Source of the DNA: Pseudonocardia halophobica
GTDB lineage: Bacteria > Actinomycetota > Actinomycetes > Mycobacteriales > Pseudonocardiaceae
Direction: 5' to 3'
Assembly: GCF_027922425.1 (NCBI RefSeq)
Contig: NZ_BSFQ01000005.1
Coordinates: 277,608 to 341,607, forward strand
DNA length: 64,000 nt
Positions 56,560 to 64,000 of the stretch are shown here, in pieces. The notes beneath the pieces were generated by a model, which did not search any database, had not been told where the DNA came from, and worked only from the letters and a program-made list of their open reading frames with translations. The stretch's first letter is position 1. The number at the start of each line of letters is the position of its first letter. Both the position numbers and the translations under genes were made by a program.

Positions 56560-56596
56560 TCGTGCATGAGCGCACGGCGTGCGCGCCCGGCCGTGA

Positions 56597-58867
56597 TCAG
56601 GCGGCCGGGGTGCGCTCCTGCGCCGACGCCCGGAGGCCGGTGAGCAGGGAGCGCGGGGCGAGGGTCCGCACCCCCGACTTCCAGCCCCGCCGGCCGGAGC
56701 CGCCGATGGCGGCGAGCACGGCCTGCAGCGGCCCGGTGAGCGCGTCCTCGGCGGGCGGCTCGTCGCCGTAACACTCCGCCTCGACCAGCCGCACGATCTC
56801 GCGCAGCGCGTCCTGCGCGGTGCTGTCGAGCTCGTGGGCGGCCACGACCGCCCGGGCGGTCCCGCGGACCGTGTCCCCGTCGGACACCGCCGAGCCGCGG
56901 TCCCGCGAGGTCGCCAGCACCTCGTCCCACGCCGCGCGTCCGGCGCCCGGGCCGCCCGCGGCGGCCGCGGCGATGCGGCGCTTCCGCAGCACCCGCCGGG
57001 CGACGGCCGGTCCAGCCAGCAGCGCCACCACCAGCAGCGCCACGAGCGGGACCAGCACCGGGACGCCCCCGTCCTGGTCCGCGGCCGTCGGATCGGGCTG
57101 CGGGATGTCGACCGGCGTCGGCTCCGGCGTCGGCTGCGCGGCCTCGGCCTGCGGCTCCGGCTGCGGCACCTCCTCCTGCGGCACGGCGGGCTGCTCGGCG
57201 CCGGGCGGGGCGTCGGCCACGGCCTCGAGGACGTAGGGCGGGACGACCGTGCGGCCGTCCGTGAGCGGGGTCGGGTCGAAGGTCGTCCAGCCGTGGCCGG
57301 GGAACCAGGCCTCGACCCAGGCGTGCGCGTCCCGGGTGCTCACGCTGCGGTAGCCGTCGCCCTCGGTGCCGGCGGTGAACCCGACGGCGACCCGCGCCGG
57401 CACGCCCTGCGTCCGCAGCATCACGGCCATCGCCGAGGCGAACTGCTCGCAGTACCCCGCGCGCCCGACGGTGAGGAAGTCGACGAGGGCGTCGTCGCCG
57501 CTGCCCGGCGCGGTCTCCAGGCTGTACCGGAACTGCGACTGCGGGCCGGTGAAGTACTCGACCAGCGCGATGGCCTTGTCGAAGGGGGTGGCGGCGTCCC
57601 GGGTGACGTCGGCGGCGATCTGCGCGACCCGCGGGTCGACGCCGGAGGTGTCCCGGTAGGCCGGGTCCACGCGCGTGGGGCCCGCGGCCGAGCGCAGGTC
57701 GTCGGCCGACGGCGCGGGCAGGACGGCCGTCTCCTGCCAGTCCTCCTCCTCGCGGGGACGCGGGGTGTAGGCGATGCCGCTGCTGCGGTCGTAGGCCCAC
57801 CGGTCGGCGTCGACGCCGGTCACCGACTCGGGCTGGCCGTAGAGCGGGAGCCAGTAGTCCCGGAAGCCGACGTTCTGCACCGCGACCTGGACCCGCTCGC
57901 CCTCCGCCGGGTCCTCGGTCAGCGGCCCCGCGAGCGGGACGCCGGGCCGGGGCGTCGCGGCCTGCCAGCCGGAGTTGGCGCGGTAGTCGGAGAGGGTCAG
58001 CGCGCGCAGGTAGGTCGGGCGCGGCAGCCCGGTGGTGCGGAAGAGCTCGACCGGCTCGCTCTGGGTGAGCTGCCCGCGCAGCGAGGTGAACGGGTTGAGC
58101 CCGATCGCCCCGCCGCTGCCGCCGCCCGCGCCGCCGCTGACGAACCGCCCGGCGGTGCCGACGACGGTCGCCGCGCTGCCGAGCAGCAGTCCGAGCACCC
58201 CGGCGACGGCGACGACCGCGATCCCGCCGGTGACGAGGGCGCTCCCGCGGCGCCCCGCGCCGTCCCGCGCGACGAGCAGGAGCCCGTACCCGGCGACCGC
58301 GCAGGTGACCGCCCACCAGGGCAGCAGCGCGTCGGACAGCGCGGCCGGCACCGCGACCATGCACAGCAGGGGCACCCCGGCCGCGGCGGGCGCCCCGGCG
58401 GACACCGAGACGGCGTGCACGATCACCGCGAGCAGGCCGAACGCGGCCGTGATCAGGAAGAGCATGCCGGCCGTCGGCACCACGGGCGCGACGCCGGAGT
58501 CGATCTGGGCAGCGGCCTCCGTGACGTGCTCGGCGAAGGCGCCGAACGCCGCGGGGCCGGGCAGGAACCCGGCCACGGCGTCGTCGCCGAACAGGCCGGT
58601 GAGCACGAGGAGCGCGCCGAGCAGTTGACCGACGGCGACGGCCGCGGCGGGCAGCCGCTGCAGCGCGATCCCCAGCCCGACGACCACGGCCACGATCAGC
58701 GCCCCGTCGGCGAACCAGGTCCCGCCCTGCACCACGGCGACCAGGCAGGTGCCCGCGAGCAGGACGGCGAGCCCGGCGGCCGCCGCGGCCACCCAGCGGA
58801 TCCGCGGACGGTCGGCCGGGGGAGCGGCGGCGGGCGGGGCCGGGCGGACGGCGGTCGGTGTGCTCAC
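56597..58867 (-). CDS. TgpA-type transglutaminase-like membrane protein
   Basis: The 756-residue protein has about seven membrane helices (residues 20-245), an extracellular transglutaminase-like domain with Cys473 (GYCEQ), His515 (DAHAW) and Asp531 (FDPTP), a Pro/Gln/Glu linker, a last membrane helix and a cytosolic tail. It is the third gene of a MoxR-DUF58-TgpA operon. Peptidase or transamidase activity on wall substrates is inferred. A GAAGGGG box sets the GTG. Confidence 0.9.
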   Translation of the reverse strand: MSTPTAVRPAPPAAAPPADRPRIRWVAAAAAGLAVLLAGTCLVAVVQGGTWFADGALIVAVVVGLGIALQRLPAAAVAVGQLLGALLVLTGLFGDDAVAGFLPGPAAFGAFAEHVTEAAAQIDSGVAPVVPTAGMLFLITAAFGLLAVIVHAVSVSAGAPAAAGVPLLCMVAVPAALSDALLPWWAVTCAVAGYGLLLVARDGAGRRGSALVTGGIAVVAVAGVLGLLLGSAATVVGTAGRFVSGGAGGGSGGAIGLNPFTSLRGQLTQSEPVELFRTTGLPRPTYLRALTLSDYRANSGWQAATPRPGVPLAGPLTEDPAEGERVQVAVQNVGFRDYWLPLYGQPESVTGVDADRWAYDRSSGIAYTPRPREEEDWQETAVLPAPSADDLRSAAGPTRVDPAYRDTSGVDPRVAQIAADVTRDAATPFDKAIALVEYFTGPQSQFRYSLETAPGSGDDALVDFLTVGRAGYCEQFASAMAVMLRTQGVPARVAVGFTAGTEGDGYRSVSTRDAHAWVEAWFPGHGWTTFDPTPLTDGRTVVPPYVLEAVADAPPGAEQPAVPQEEVPQPEPQAEAAQPTPEPTPVDIPQPDPTAADQDGGVPVLVPLVALLVVALLAGPAVARRVLRKRRIAAAAAGGPGAGRAAWDEVLATSRDRGSAVSDGDTVRGTARAVVAAHELDSTAQDALREIVRLVEAECYGDEPPAEDALTGPLQAVLAAIGGSGRRGWKSGVRTLAPRSLLTGLRASAQERTPAA

Positions 58868-58892
58868 GGCCGGCCCCTTCGGTCGGTGTTCC

Positions 58893-60149
58893 TCATCGGG
58901 TACCCGCCGCGATCACGGGGCTGCCGGCGACGAGCGCGTCCCAGGCCTGCTCGGGCGTGTGGTCGGCGGTCGCGACGGTGACGTGCCAGCCCGCCCGGCG
59001 GAGCACCTCGGCCGCGGCGACCGGATCGGGCGTCGGCTCGCCGGCCGCGTCCCAGGTGTCGACGGCGAGCAGGACCGCGTACCCGCCGCCGGGGTGCCGG
59101 CCGGCGAGCTGCCCGGCCTGCTCGGGTGTGCACGCCCCCAGCACGGCGACGACGTCCCGGCCGGCGGCGGTGGACGGGCCGGACAGGTCGGGCCGGGCGG
59201 CGGGGCGGAGCACGGCCAGCCCGTCGAGCAGCGGGTCGAGGCCGCCCTCGGCGGCGGCGACCGGCGTGCCGTCCTCGGTCACCACCTCGACCGGCTCGCC
59301 GCGGCGCAGCAGGTGCGCGCCGATGCCGGCGGCCAGCGTGACCGCGAACTCGAGGCTGGCGCCGGCGCCGTGGCCGCGGTGCGCCCCGTCGCGGCGGTCC
59401 AGCAGCACGGTGACGCCCGCGTGCCAGGGCCGCTCCTCGAGCCGGACCATCAGCTCGTCGTGCCGGGCGGTGCTCTTCCAGTGGACCCGGCGCAGCTCGT
59501 CGCCCTGCCGGTAGGTCCGGACCATGACGTCCGGGCTGCCCTGGCCCTGCTGGGCCGCGGCCCCGGGGAGGCCCTCGCCGCTGCCGAGCGCGCGCGGCGC
59601 CCCGTGCAGCCCGACGACCCGCGGCACCACCAGCAGCCGGTCGGGCCCCAGCATCTCCCGGGTGAACTCGGCCAGGCCCAGCGCGCCGACGGCCCGCGCG
59701 GTCAGCGGCCCCACCCGGTGCGCCCCGCGCAGGGCGGGCCGCAGGGGATAGGTGACGCGCGCGCCGCGGCTCCCGATCCGGTGCACCGTGAACCGCGGGG
59801 GCGTCGACGGGACGGGGCCGGCGGCGTCGGGCACGGTGTCGGCGAGCCGCAGGGCGCCGAGCACGGGCCCGCCCCGCAGGTCCAGGGCGACCTCGGCCGG
59901 GGTGCCCGCGGCGGTGCGCGCGGGCAGCAGCGTGCGCGCGGCCTGCACCGACCGGCGGGTGCGCACGGCGAGGAGCAGGGAGACCAGCGGCAGCAGGCAC
60001 ACGACCAGCCCGATCCGGAGCAGGTCGCGCTCGTCGAGGACGACGGCGCACACGGCCGTCGCGACCCCGCCGGCCAGGAGGCTGCGCCCCCGGACCGTCA
60101 GCCCGAAGGTGCGGGCCCCGGACCGACCCACGGACGGACGGGACCTCAC
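58893..60149 (-). CDS. DUF58 protein
   Basis: The 418-residue protein has two membrane helices near the N-terminus (about 22-60) and a C-terminal DUF58 domain with YRQGDELRRVHWKSTAR near residues 215-231 and a VWA-like fold. Such proteins act with MoxR ATPases, maybe in complex assembly. The GTG overlaps the moxR stop (GTGA). It ends 25 nt before tgpA. Confidence 0.88.
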   Translation of the reverse strand: MRSRPSVGRSGARTFGLTVRGRSLLAGGVATAVCAVVLDERDLLRIGLVVCLLPLVSLLLAVRTRRSVQAARTLLPARTAAGTPAEVALDLRGGPVLGALRLADTVPDAAGPVPSTPPRFTVHRIGSRGARVTYPLRPALRGAHRVGPLTARAVGALGLAEFTREMLGPDRLLVVPRVVGLHGAPRALGSGEGLPGAAAQQGQGSPDVMVRTYRQGDELRRVHWKSTARHDELMVRLEERPWHAGVTVLLDRRDGAHRGHGAGASLEFAVTLAAGIGAHLLRRGEPVEVVTEDGTPVAAAEGGLDPLLDGLAVLRPAARPDLSGPSTAAGRDVVAVLGACTPEQAGQLAGRHPGGGYAVLLAVDTWDAAGEPTPDPVAAAEVLRRAGWHVTVATADHTPEQAWDALVAGSPVIAAGTR

Positions 60150-61156
60150 GCCCGCGAGGGTGCCCGCACCGGGATGCGCGACAGCAACCCGCGGACGACG
60201 TCGGCGGCGGTGACCCGCGTCGCCCCGGCCTCGGGGGCGACGGTCAGCCGGTGCGCGATGACGGGGACGGCGATCGCCTGCACGTCGTCCGGGACGACGT
60301 AGCCGCGACCGGCGAGCGCCGCCTGGGCCCGCGCCGCCCGCACCAGGTGCAGGGTGGCGCGCGGGGAGGCGCCGAGCCGCAGCTCGGGCTGGCGCCGGGT
60401 GGCGCCGACCAGGTCGACGCAGTACTGCCGCACCTCCTGGCCGACCCGGATGCGGCGGACGGCCTCGATGACCGAGCGGACGGTGCGGGCGTCGGCCACC
60501 GGGCGCAGGGTGTCGAGCGGGTCGGCGCCCGCGTGCTCGTCGATCATCGCGAGCTCGGCGGCCGGGTCGGGGTAGCCGACGCTGATCCGCGCGGTGAAGC
60601 GGTCCCGCTGCGCCTCGGGCAGCGGGTAGGTGCCGTCCATCTCGACCGGGTTCTGCGTGGCGACCACCATGAAGGGGCTCGCCAGCCCGTAGGTGCCGCC
60701 GTCGACGGTCACCTGGTGCTCGGCCATGCACTCCAGCAGCGCCGACTGGGTCTTCGGCGAGGCGCGGTTGATCTCGTCCGCGATCACGACGTTGGCGAAC
60801 ACGGGGCCGGGCCGAAACTCGAACTCCCCGGTCTGCCGGTTGTAGACGGACATGCCGGTGATGTCGCCCGGCAGGAGGTCCGGGGTGAACTGCACACGGC
60901 TGACCGAGCAGTCGAGCGAGCGGGCGAGCGCCTTGGCCAGCGACGTCTTGCCGACCCCGGGGACGTCCTCCACGAGCAGGTGGCCCTCGGCGAGGAGGGT
61001 GACCAGCGCCAGCCGGACGACCTCCGGCTTGCCCACGATGATCCGCTGCACGTTCTGCGCGATGCGGCCGGTGAGGTCGGCGACGGCGGCCAGCGGCGGG
61101 GGCTCGGGCACGCTCTCGCCGGTCACCGGCGGGCCCTGACGGCTGCTGGTGGTCAA
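60146..61156 (-). CDS. MoxR-family AAA+ ATPase
   Basis: The 336-residue AAA+ protein has Walker A PGVGKTS (66-72), Walker B VVIADEINRA and the sensor ATQNP. It is the chaperone-like ATPase of the MoxR-DUF58-TgpA operon. I start it at TTG 61156 because an AGGAG box precedes it and homologues begin here. The frame runs further upstream, but that is non-coding sequence before mraZ. Confidence 0.88.
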   Translation of the reverse strand: MTTSSRQGPPVTGESVPEPPPLAAVADLTGRIAQNVQRIIVGKPEVVRLALVTLLAEGHLLVEDVPGVGKTSLAKALARSLDCSVSRVQFTPDLLPGDITGMSVYNRQTGEFEFRPGPVFANVVIADEINRASPKTQSALLECMAEHQVTVDGGTYGLASPFMVVATQNPVEMDGTYPLPEAQRDRFTARISVGYPDPAAELAMIDEHAGADPLDTLRPVADARTVRSVIEAVRRIRVGQEVRQYCVDLVGATRRQPELRLGASPRATLHLVRAARAQAALAGRGYVVPDDVQAIAVPVIAHRLTVAPEAGATRVTAADVVRGLLSRIPVRAPSRA

Positions 61157-61537
61157 GCCTGCTCCTGTTCGTGGGCGTCCGCGGACGGGTCGGACACGGG
61201 GAACTGCAGAAGAACACGGGAACTCTGCACCCCAGTCTGTCAAACGGGTGCGGGGAGCGTCCCCCGGACGTGTCACGTCCACCCCGCCGGGGCGTCCGTC
61301 CGGGGCCCCCGCCCGGTCCCCCCACGGCGCCCCACCGACGGCCTCCACCGTCCCCCACCTCTCGCCCCACCCCGCCCCACCGTTACACCCCCACCTCCGT
61401 GACCTGCGGTTTTGCGGAAGCGGTGCTGGTGGGGGGCGGTGCCCGAACGCGTCCGCCGCCGGATTCCCCCCACCGGGCCCCACGTCATCCGACCTGCTGA
61501 AACACCGAACGGAGGCCTCGTCAGGGGTCTGTTCGAG

Positions 61538-61565
61538 TTGACGGTGGGGGGAAGTGGGGTAATGT
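61538..61565 (+). promoter_or_regulatory. mraZ promoter
   Basis: TTGACG (61538-61543), 16-nt spacer, TAATGT (61560-61565). It drives the division and cell wall cluster, with about 40 nt of leader. The rest of 61157-61537 shows only C-rich non-coding sequence and a minus-strand TTGACA at 61243-61238 with no clear -10 box. Confidence 0.65.
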
Positions 61566-61569
61566 GGCC
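61545..61569 (+). promoter_or_regulatory. MraZ operator repeats
   Basis: TGGGG (61545), TGGGG (61555) and TGGCC (61565) start exactly 10 nt apart, matching the three TGGGN-N5 repeats known for MraZ binding, with the last one degenerate. They lie between the -35 and -10 boxes and over the -10 box, which fits autorepression. Confidence 0.75.
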
Positions 61570-61610
61570 GCCGTTGGAGCGAGACGGGGCTCCGAGATGA
61601 GGTGGGGCGG

Positions 61611-62042
61611 GTGTTCCTCGGCACCTACACCCCTCGGTTGGACGACAAGGGGCGGCTCACGCTGCCGGCGAAGTTCCGGGACGAACTGCGGGGCGGGTGC
61701 ATGGTCACGAAAGGGCAGGACCACTGCCTCTACGTGTTCACCCGCGAGGCCTTCACGGAGATGGCCACCAAGGTCGCCTCGGCGCCGCTGACCAGCGAGT
61801 CGGCCCGTGCCTTCCAGCGGAACCTCTTCGCGGGAACCGACGAGCAGAACCCCGACGGCCAGGGCCGGATCGCGATCGCCCCGGAGCTGCGCCGGTACGC
61901 GGGACTGACCAAGGAGTGCGTGGTGATCGGCGCGTTCACGCGCGTCGAGATCTGGGACGCGCAGTCCTGGCAGGAGTACCAGGAGCGGCACGAGGAGGAC
62001 TACGCCAAGGCGCAGGAGGAGGTTCTGCCCGGACTGATCTGA
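61611..62042 (+). CDS. mraZ: Transcriptional regulator MraZ
   Basis: The 143-residue protein has two AbrB-like SpoVT repeats, [23 protein letters not shown] and [25 protein letters not shown]. It represses the dcw cluster by binding TGGGN repeats. The GTG at 61611 is preferred because homologues begin MFLGTY; a GTG at 61602 adds three residues. Next gene is rsmH. Confidence 0.96.
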   Translation: MFLGTYTPRLDDKGRLTLPAKFRDELRGGCMVTKGQDHCLYVFTREAFTEMATKVASAPLTSESARAFQRNLFAGTDEQNPDGQGRIAIAPELRRYAGLTKECVVIGAFTRVEIWDAQSWQEYQERHEEDYAKAQEEVLPGLI

Positions 62043-62353
62043 GCCCGCACCGCGGGCCCGGCGCGGTCCCCGACTTCGAACACGCGACACCGTCGCCGTC
62101 CCGACCCGGACGCCGTGAAGGCCTTCCCGGCCCGACGGCCCTGGCGCACCTTCCCCGGTGCCAGGTCCGTCGGGGCGGGGCGGCCCGCACGGCGGCCAGG
62201 TGGGGACGGTGGCACGAGCGGTACACACCCGCCAGGCTGGGGAGCTGGAGCGGGACGACAGCGGCTCGGGACGCCGGCGGGTCCCGGGCCGCTGTGCATG
62301 CAGGGCGGTTCCGTGTGCGGGCGCGGGGCCGGGGCGCGGCGGGAGGTGACCAG
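62043..62353. other. 311-bp mraZ-rsmH spacer
   Basis: No gene with actinobacterial codon use was seen. It contains a small GC-rich hairpin near its start and the rsmH ribosome site GGGAGG at its end. M. tuberculosis also has a spacer here as far as I recall. Confidence 0.4.
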
Positions 62354-63331
62354 GTGTCCACGACGGAGGACGAGCCGGGTCCGCACTCCCACGTGCCGGT
62401 CATGCTGCCGCGCGTACTGGAGCTGTTCGAACCGGCCCTGCGGGACCGGTCGGCGGTGCTGGTCGACGCCACCCTGGGCCTCGGCGGCCACTCGGCGGCG
62501 TTGCTGGCGGCGCACCCGCGGCTGACCCTGGTCGGCCTCGACCGGGACCCGCAGGCGCTCGAGCTGGCCGGTCGGCGGCTCACCGCCCACGCCGGCCGCA
62601 CGCACCTGGTGCACGCGGTGTACGACCGGATCGCCGAGGTGCTCGCGGAGCTGGGGCTTCCGCGCGTCGACGGCGTCCTGTTCGACCTCGGGGTGTCCTC
62701 GCTGCAGCTCGACGCCGCCGAGCGCGGCTTCTCCTACTCCCGCGACGCCGACCTCGACATGCGGATGGACCCCACCACGGGCCCGACCGCGGCCGAGGTC
62801 CTCAACACCTACCCGGTGCCCGAGCTGACCCGGATCCTGCGGGAGTACGGGGAGGAGCGGTTCGCCGGCCGCATCGCCTCCGCAGTGGCGAGACGCCGGC
62901 AGCAGGAAGCGTTCACCCGCAGCGCCGACCTGGTGGAGCTGCTCTACGCCGCCGTGCCCGCCGCCTCGCGGCGGACCGGGGGGCATCCCGCCAAGCGCAC
63001 GTTCCAGGCGTTGCGGATCGAGGTCAACCGCGAGCTCGAGGCCCTGCGGACGGCGCTGCCGGCCGCGCTCGACTCGCTGGCGGTGGGCGGGCGGGTCGTC
63101 GTGCTCGCCTACCACTCGCTGGAGGACCGGATGGTCAAGCGCGAGTTCACCGCCCGCGCGACCTCCCGGACCCCGGTGGACCTGCCGGTCGAGCTGCCGG
63201 GCCACGGCCCGGAGCTGCGGCTGCTGACCCGTGGGGCCGAGGTCGCCACGGACGACGAGATCGAAGAGAACCCGCGCGCCGCCTCCGTGCGGTGCCGGGC
63301 CGCCGAGCGCATCCGGGAGGTCGCAGCATGA
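62354..63331 (+). CDS. rsmH: 16S rRNA m4C1402 methyltransferase RsmH (MraW)
   Basis: The 325-residue enzyme methylates N4 of C1402 in 16S rRNA. It has [13 protein letters not shown] at the N-terminus, the SAM motif [21 protein letters not shown] and [10 protein letters not shown] near the end. The GTG at 62354 has a GGAGG box 7 nt before. The stop overlaps a 17-codon ORF. Confidence 0.97.
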   Translation: MSTTEDEPGPHSHVPVMLPRVLELFEPALRDRSAVLVDATLGLGGHSAALLAAHPRLTLVGLDRDPQALELAGRRLTAHAGRTHLVHAVYDRIAEVLAELGLPRVDGVLFDLGVSSLQLDAAERGFSYSRDADLDMRMDPTTGPTAAEVLNTYPVPELTRILREYGEERFAGRIASAVARRRQQEAFTRSADLVELLYAAVPAASRRTGGHPAKRTFQALRIEVNRELEALRTALPAALDSLAVGGRVVVLAYHSLEDRMVKREFTARATSRTPVDLPVELPGHGPELRLLTRGAEVATDDEIEENPRAASVRCRAAERIREVAA

Positions 63332-63381
63332 TCCGACACGACGGCAGCAACCCGGCGGACGTCACCGGCGGTGCGGCGTGA
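63328..63381 (+). CDS. 17-codon mini-ORF bridging rsmH and ftsL (putative)
   Basis: The ATG overlaps the rsmH stop in ATGA and is preceded by GGGAGG at 8 nt; the TGA overlaps the ftsL GTG in GTGA. The peptide is [17 protein letters not shown]. The ftsL GTG has only a weak ribosome site of its own, so this ORF may carry ribosomes to ftsL. Confidence 0.5.
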   Translation: MIRHDGSNPADVTGGAA

Positions 63382-63998
63382 GTGCCCCGGTCGCGGACCG
63401 GACCCGCACCCGTCGCCCCTCGGTGTCGGTGAGCTGGACGGGCACCGAGGCGCCGAGCCGCCGCATTCCCGCCCAGCGGGGGAGCGTCACCGTCCCCGCG
63501 CAGCGGCGCGGGTCCGGGGCGGCCAAGGCCGCGTACGCGCGCCGTGACCAACGCACCCGCCGGCTCGTCGGGACACCCCGGCGCGCCGGGCAGAGGACCG
63601 CCACCGGCGGCCGCGCGCAGTTCGTCCTGCTGATCATGGCGCTGCTCGCGACCGGGCTGGTGCTCACGCTGTGGCTGTCCACCGCGGCCGCCGCGGACTC
63701 CTACACCCTGCAGGACGCCCGGACGGCGGCGCGGAACCTGACCGAGCAGAGCGAGCGGCTGCACCGCGAGGTGGCGTCGATGGAGTCGGCGCCGGCGCTG
63801 GCCCAGCGGGCCACCGAGCTGGGCATGGTCCCGGTGCAGGACCCGGCCCGGCTGGTCGTCGGGCCCGACGGGGCGGTCACGGTCGTCGGGGAGCCGGCCG
63901 CGGCCACCCGGCCCCTGGCCCCCGCCCCGGCCGCCCCGGCCGCCCCGGCCGCCCCGGCCGCCCCGGCCGCTCCCAAGTCGGAGGCCAAGCGGGCTTAG
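63378..63998 (+). CDS. ftsL: Cell division protein FtsL-like
   Basis: The 206-residue bitopic protein has a basic cytosolic N-terminus (1-85), one membrane helix (about 86-108), a short extracellular coiled coil (about 112-145, DARTAARNLTEQSERLHREV) and an Ala/Pro-rich tail of repeated PAA. This is the actinobacterial FtsL-like protein (Rv2164c type) between rsmH and ftsI. It helps to recruit FtsQ/FtsB and FtsW/FtsI at the septum. The GTG was chosen since it overlaps the mini-ORF stop. Confidence 0.88.
   Translation: MSAPVADRTRTRRPSVSVSWTGTEAPSRRIPAQRGSVTVPAQRRGSGAAKAAYARRDQRTRRLVGTPRRAGQRTATGGRAQFVLLIMALLATGLVLTLWLSTAAAADSYTLQDARTAARNLTEQSERLHREVASMESAPALAQRATELGMVPVQDPARLVVGPDGAVTVVGEPAAATRPLAPAPAAPAAPAAPAAPAAPKSEAKRA
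63930..63974 (+). repeat. 9-bp tandem repeats encoding APA in ftsL
   Basis: Four perfect copies of GCCGCCCCG from 63930 to 63965 and a fifth partial copy. They encode the AAP-rich tail and keep the frame if copy number varies. Confidence 0.85.
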
Positions 63999-64000
63999 GA

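Overview
The window looks like a chromosomal segment of a high-GC actinomycete of the Pseudonocardiaceae type (Pseudonocardia-like). The evidence is a GC of about 73-75 %, many GTG starts, leaderless promoters, and a gene order from ctaE-qcrCAB to mraZ-rsmH-ftsL that follows, from memory, the Mycobacterium tuberculosis interval Rv2196 down to Rv2164c almost gene by gene. No rRNA, tRNA, CRISPR array or intact insertion sequence was seen.

Left part (1-16.3 kb) is accessory metabolism and regulation: a CGNR zinc-finger regulator divergent from an epoxide-hydrolase-like enzyme; a DGPF protein with its ECF42-type sigma factor; a FadR-type regulator divergent from the lactate-oxidation operon lutABC; a CoA-transferase pair, a HAD phosphatase, a PcaB-like cycloisomerase and an IclR-family regulator that together suggest the end of the beta-ketoadipate pathway; a luciferase-like flavin monooxygenase; an AlkZ-like DNA glycosylase candidate; a GlxA-type AraC regulator; and FprA.

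Middle part (16.6-45.2 kb) is the conserved actinobacterial core: ctaE-qcrC-qcrA-qcrB (cytochrome bcc and oxidase subunit III), a receiver-like protein with trpD, a DEDDh/GIY-YIG nuclease, a NYN-domain protein, an NlpC/P60 hydrolase, PimB', FadD15, two SRPBCC proteins, an ArsA-like ATPase, a ROK glucokinase, PlsC, the Rv2179c exoribonuclease, DAHP synthase AroG, PknL and its known substrate type Rv2175c. A GH16 glycanase with a PPATV repeat linker and an orphan solute-binding lipoprotein are insertions relative to that order.

Right part (45.2-64 kb): a minus-strand cluster idsA-crtI-mptA-crtB interleaves carotenoid genes with a lipomannan mannosyltransferase; then metF-like, lppM and a GNAT gene. 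A local insertion follows: a small SOS operon with a perfect LexA box driving a DUF6504 protein and a SAV_6107-type HEPN protein, then divergent ParA and methyltransferase genes. The end holds DUF3040, the TgpA-DUF58-MoxR operon and the start of the division/cell-wall cluster (mraZ, rsmH, ftsL) with a recognisable MraZ operator.

Recurrent themes: at least fourteen genes begin 6-7 nt after a TANNNT-like -10 box, implying leaderless mRNAs; adjacent genes are joined by ATGA/GTGA overlaps; and two tiny ORFs (17 and 6 codons) bridge a stop to the next start.
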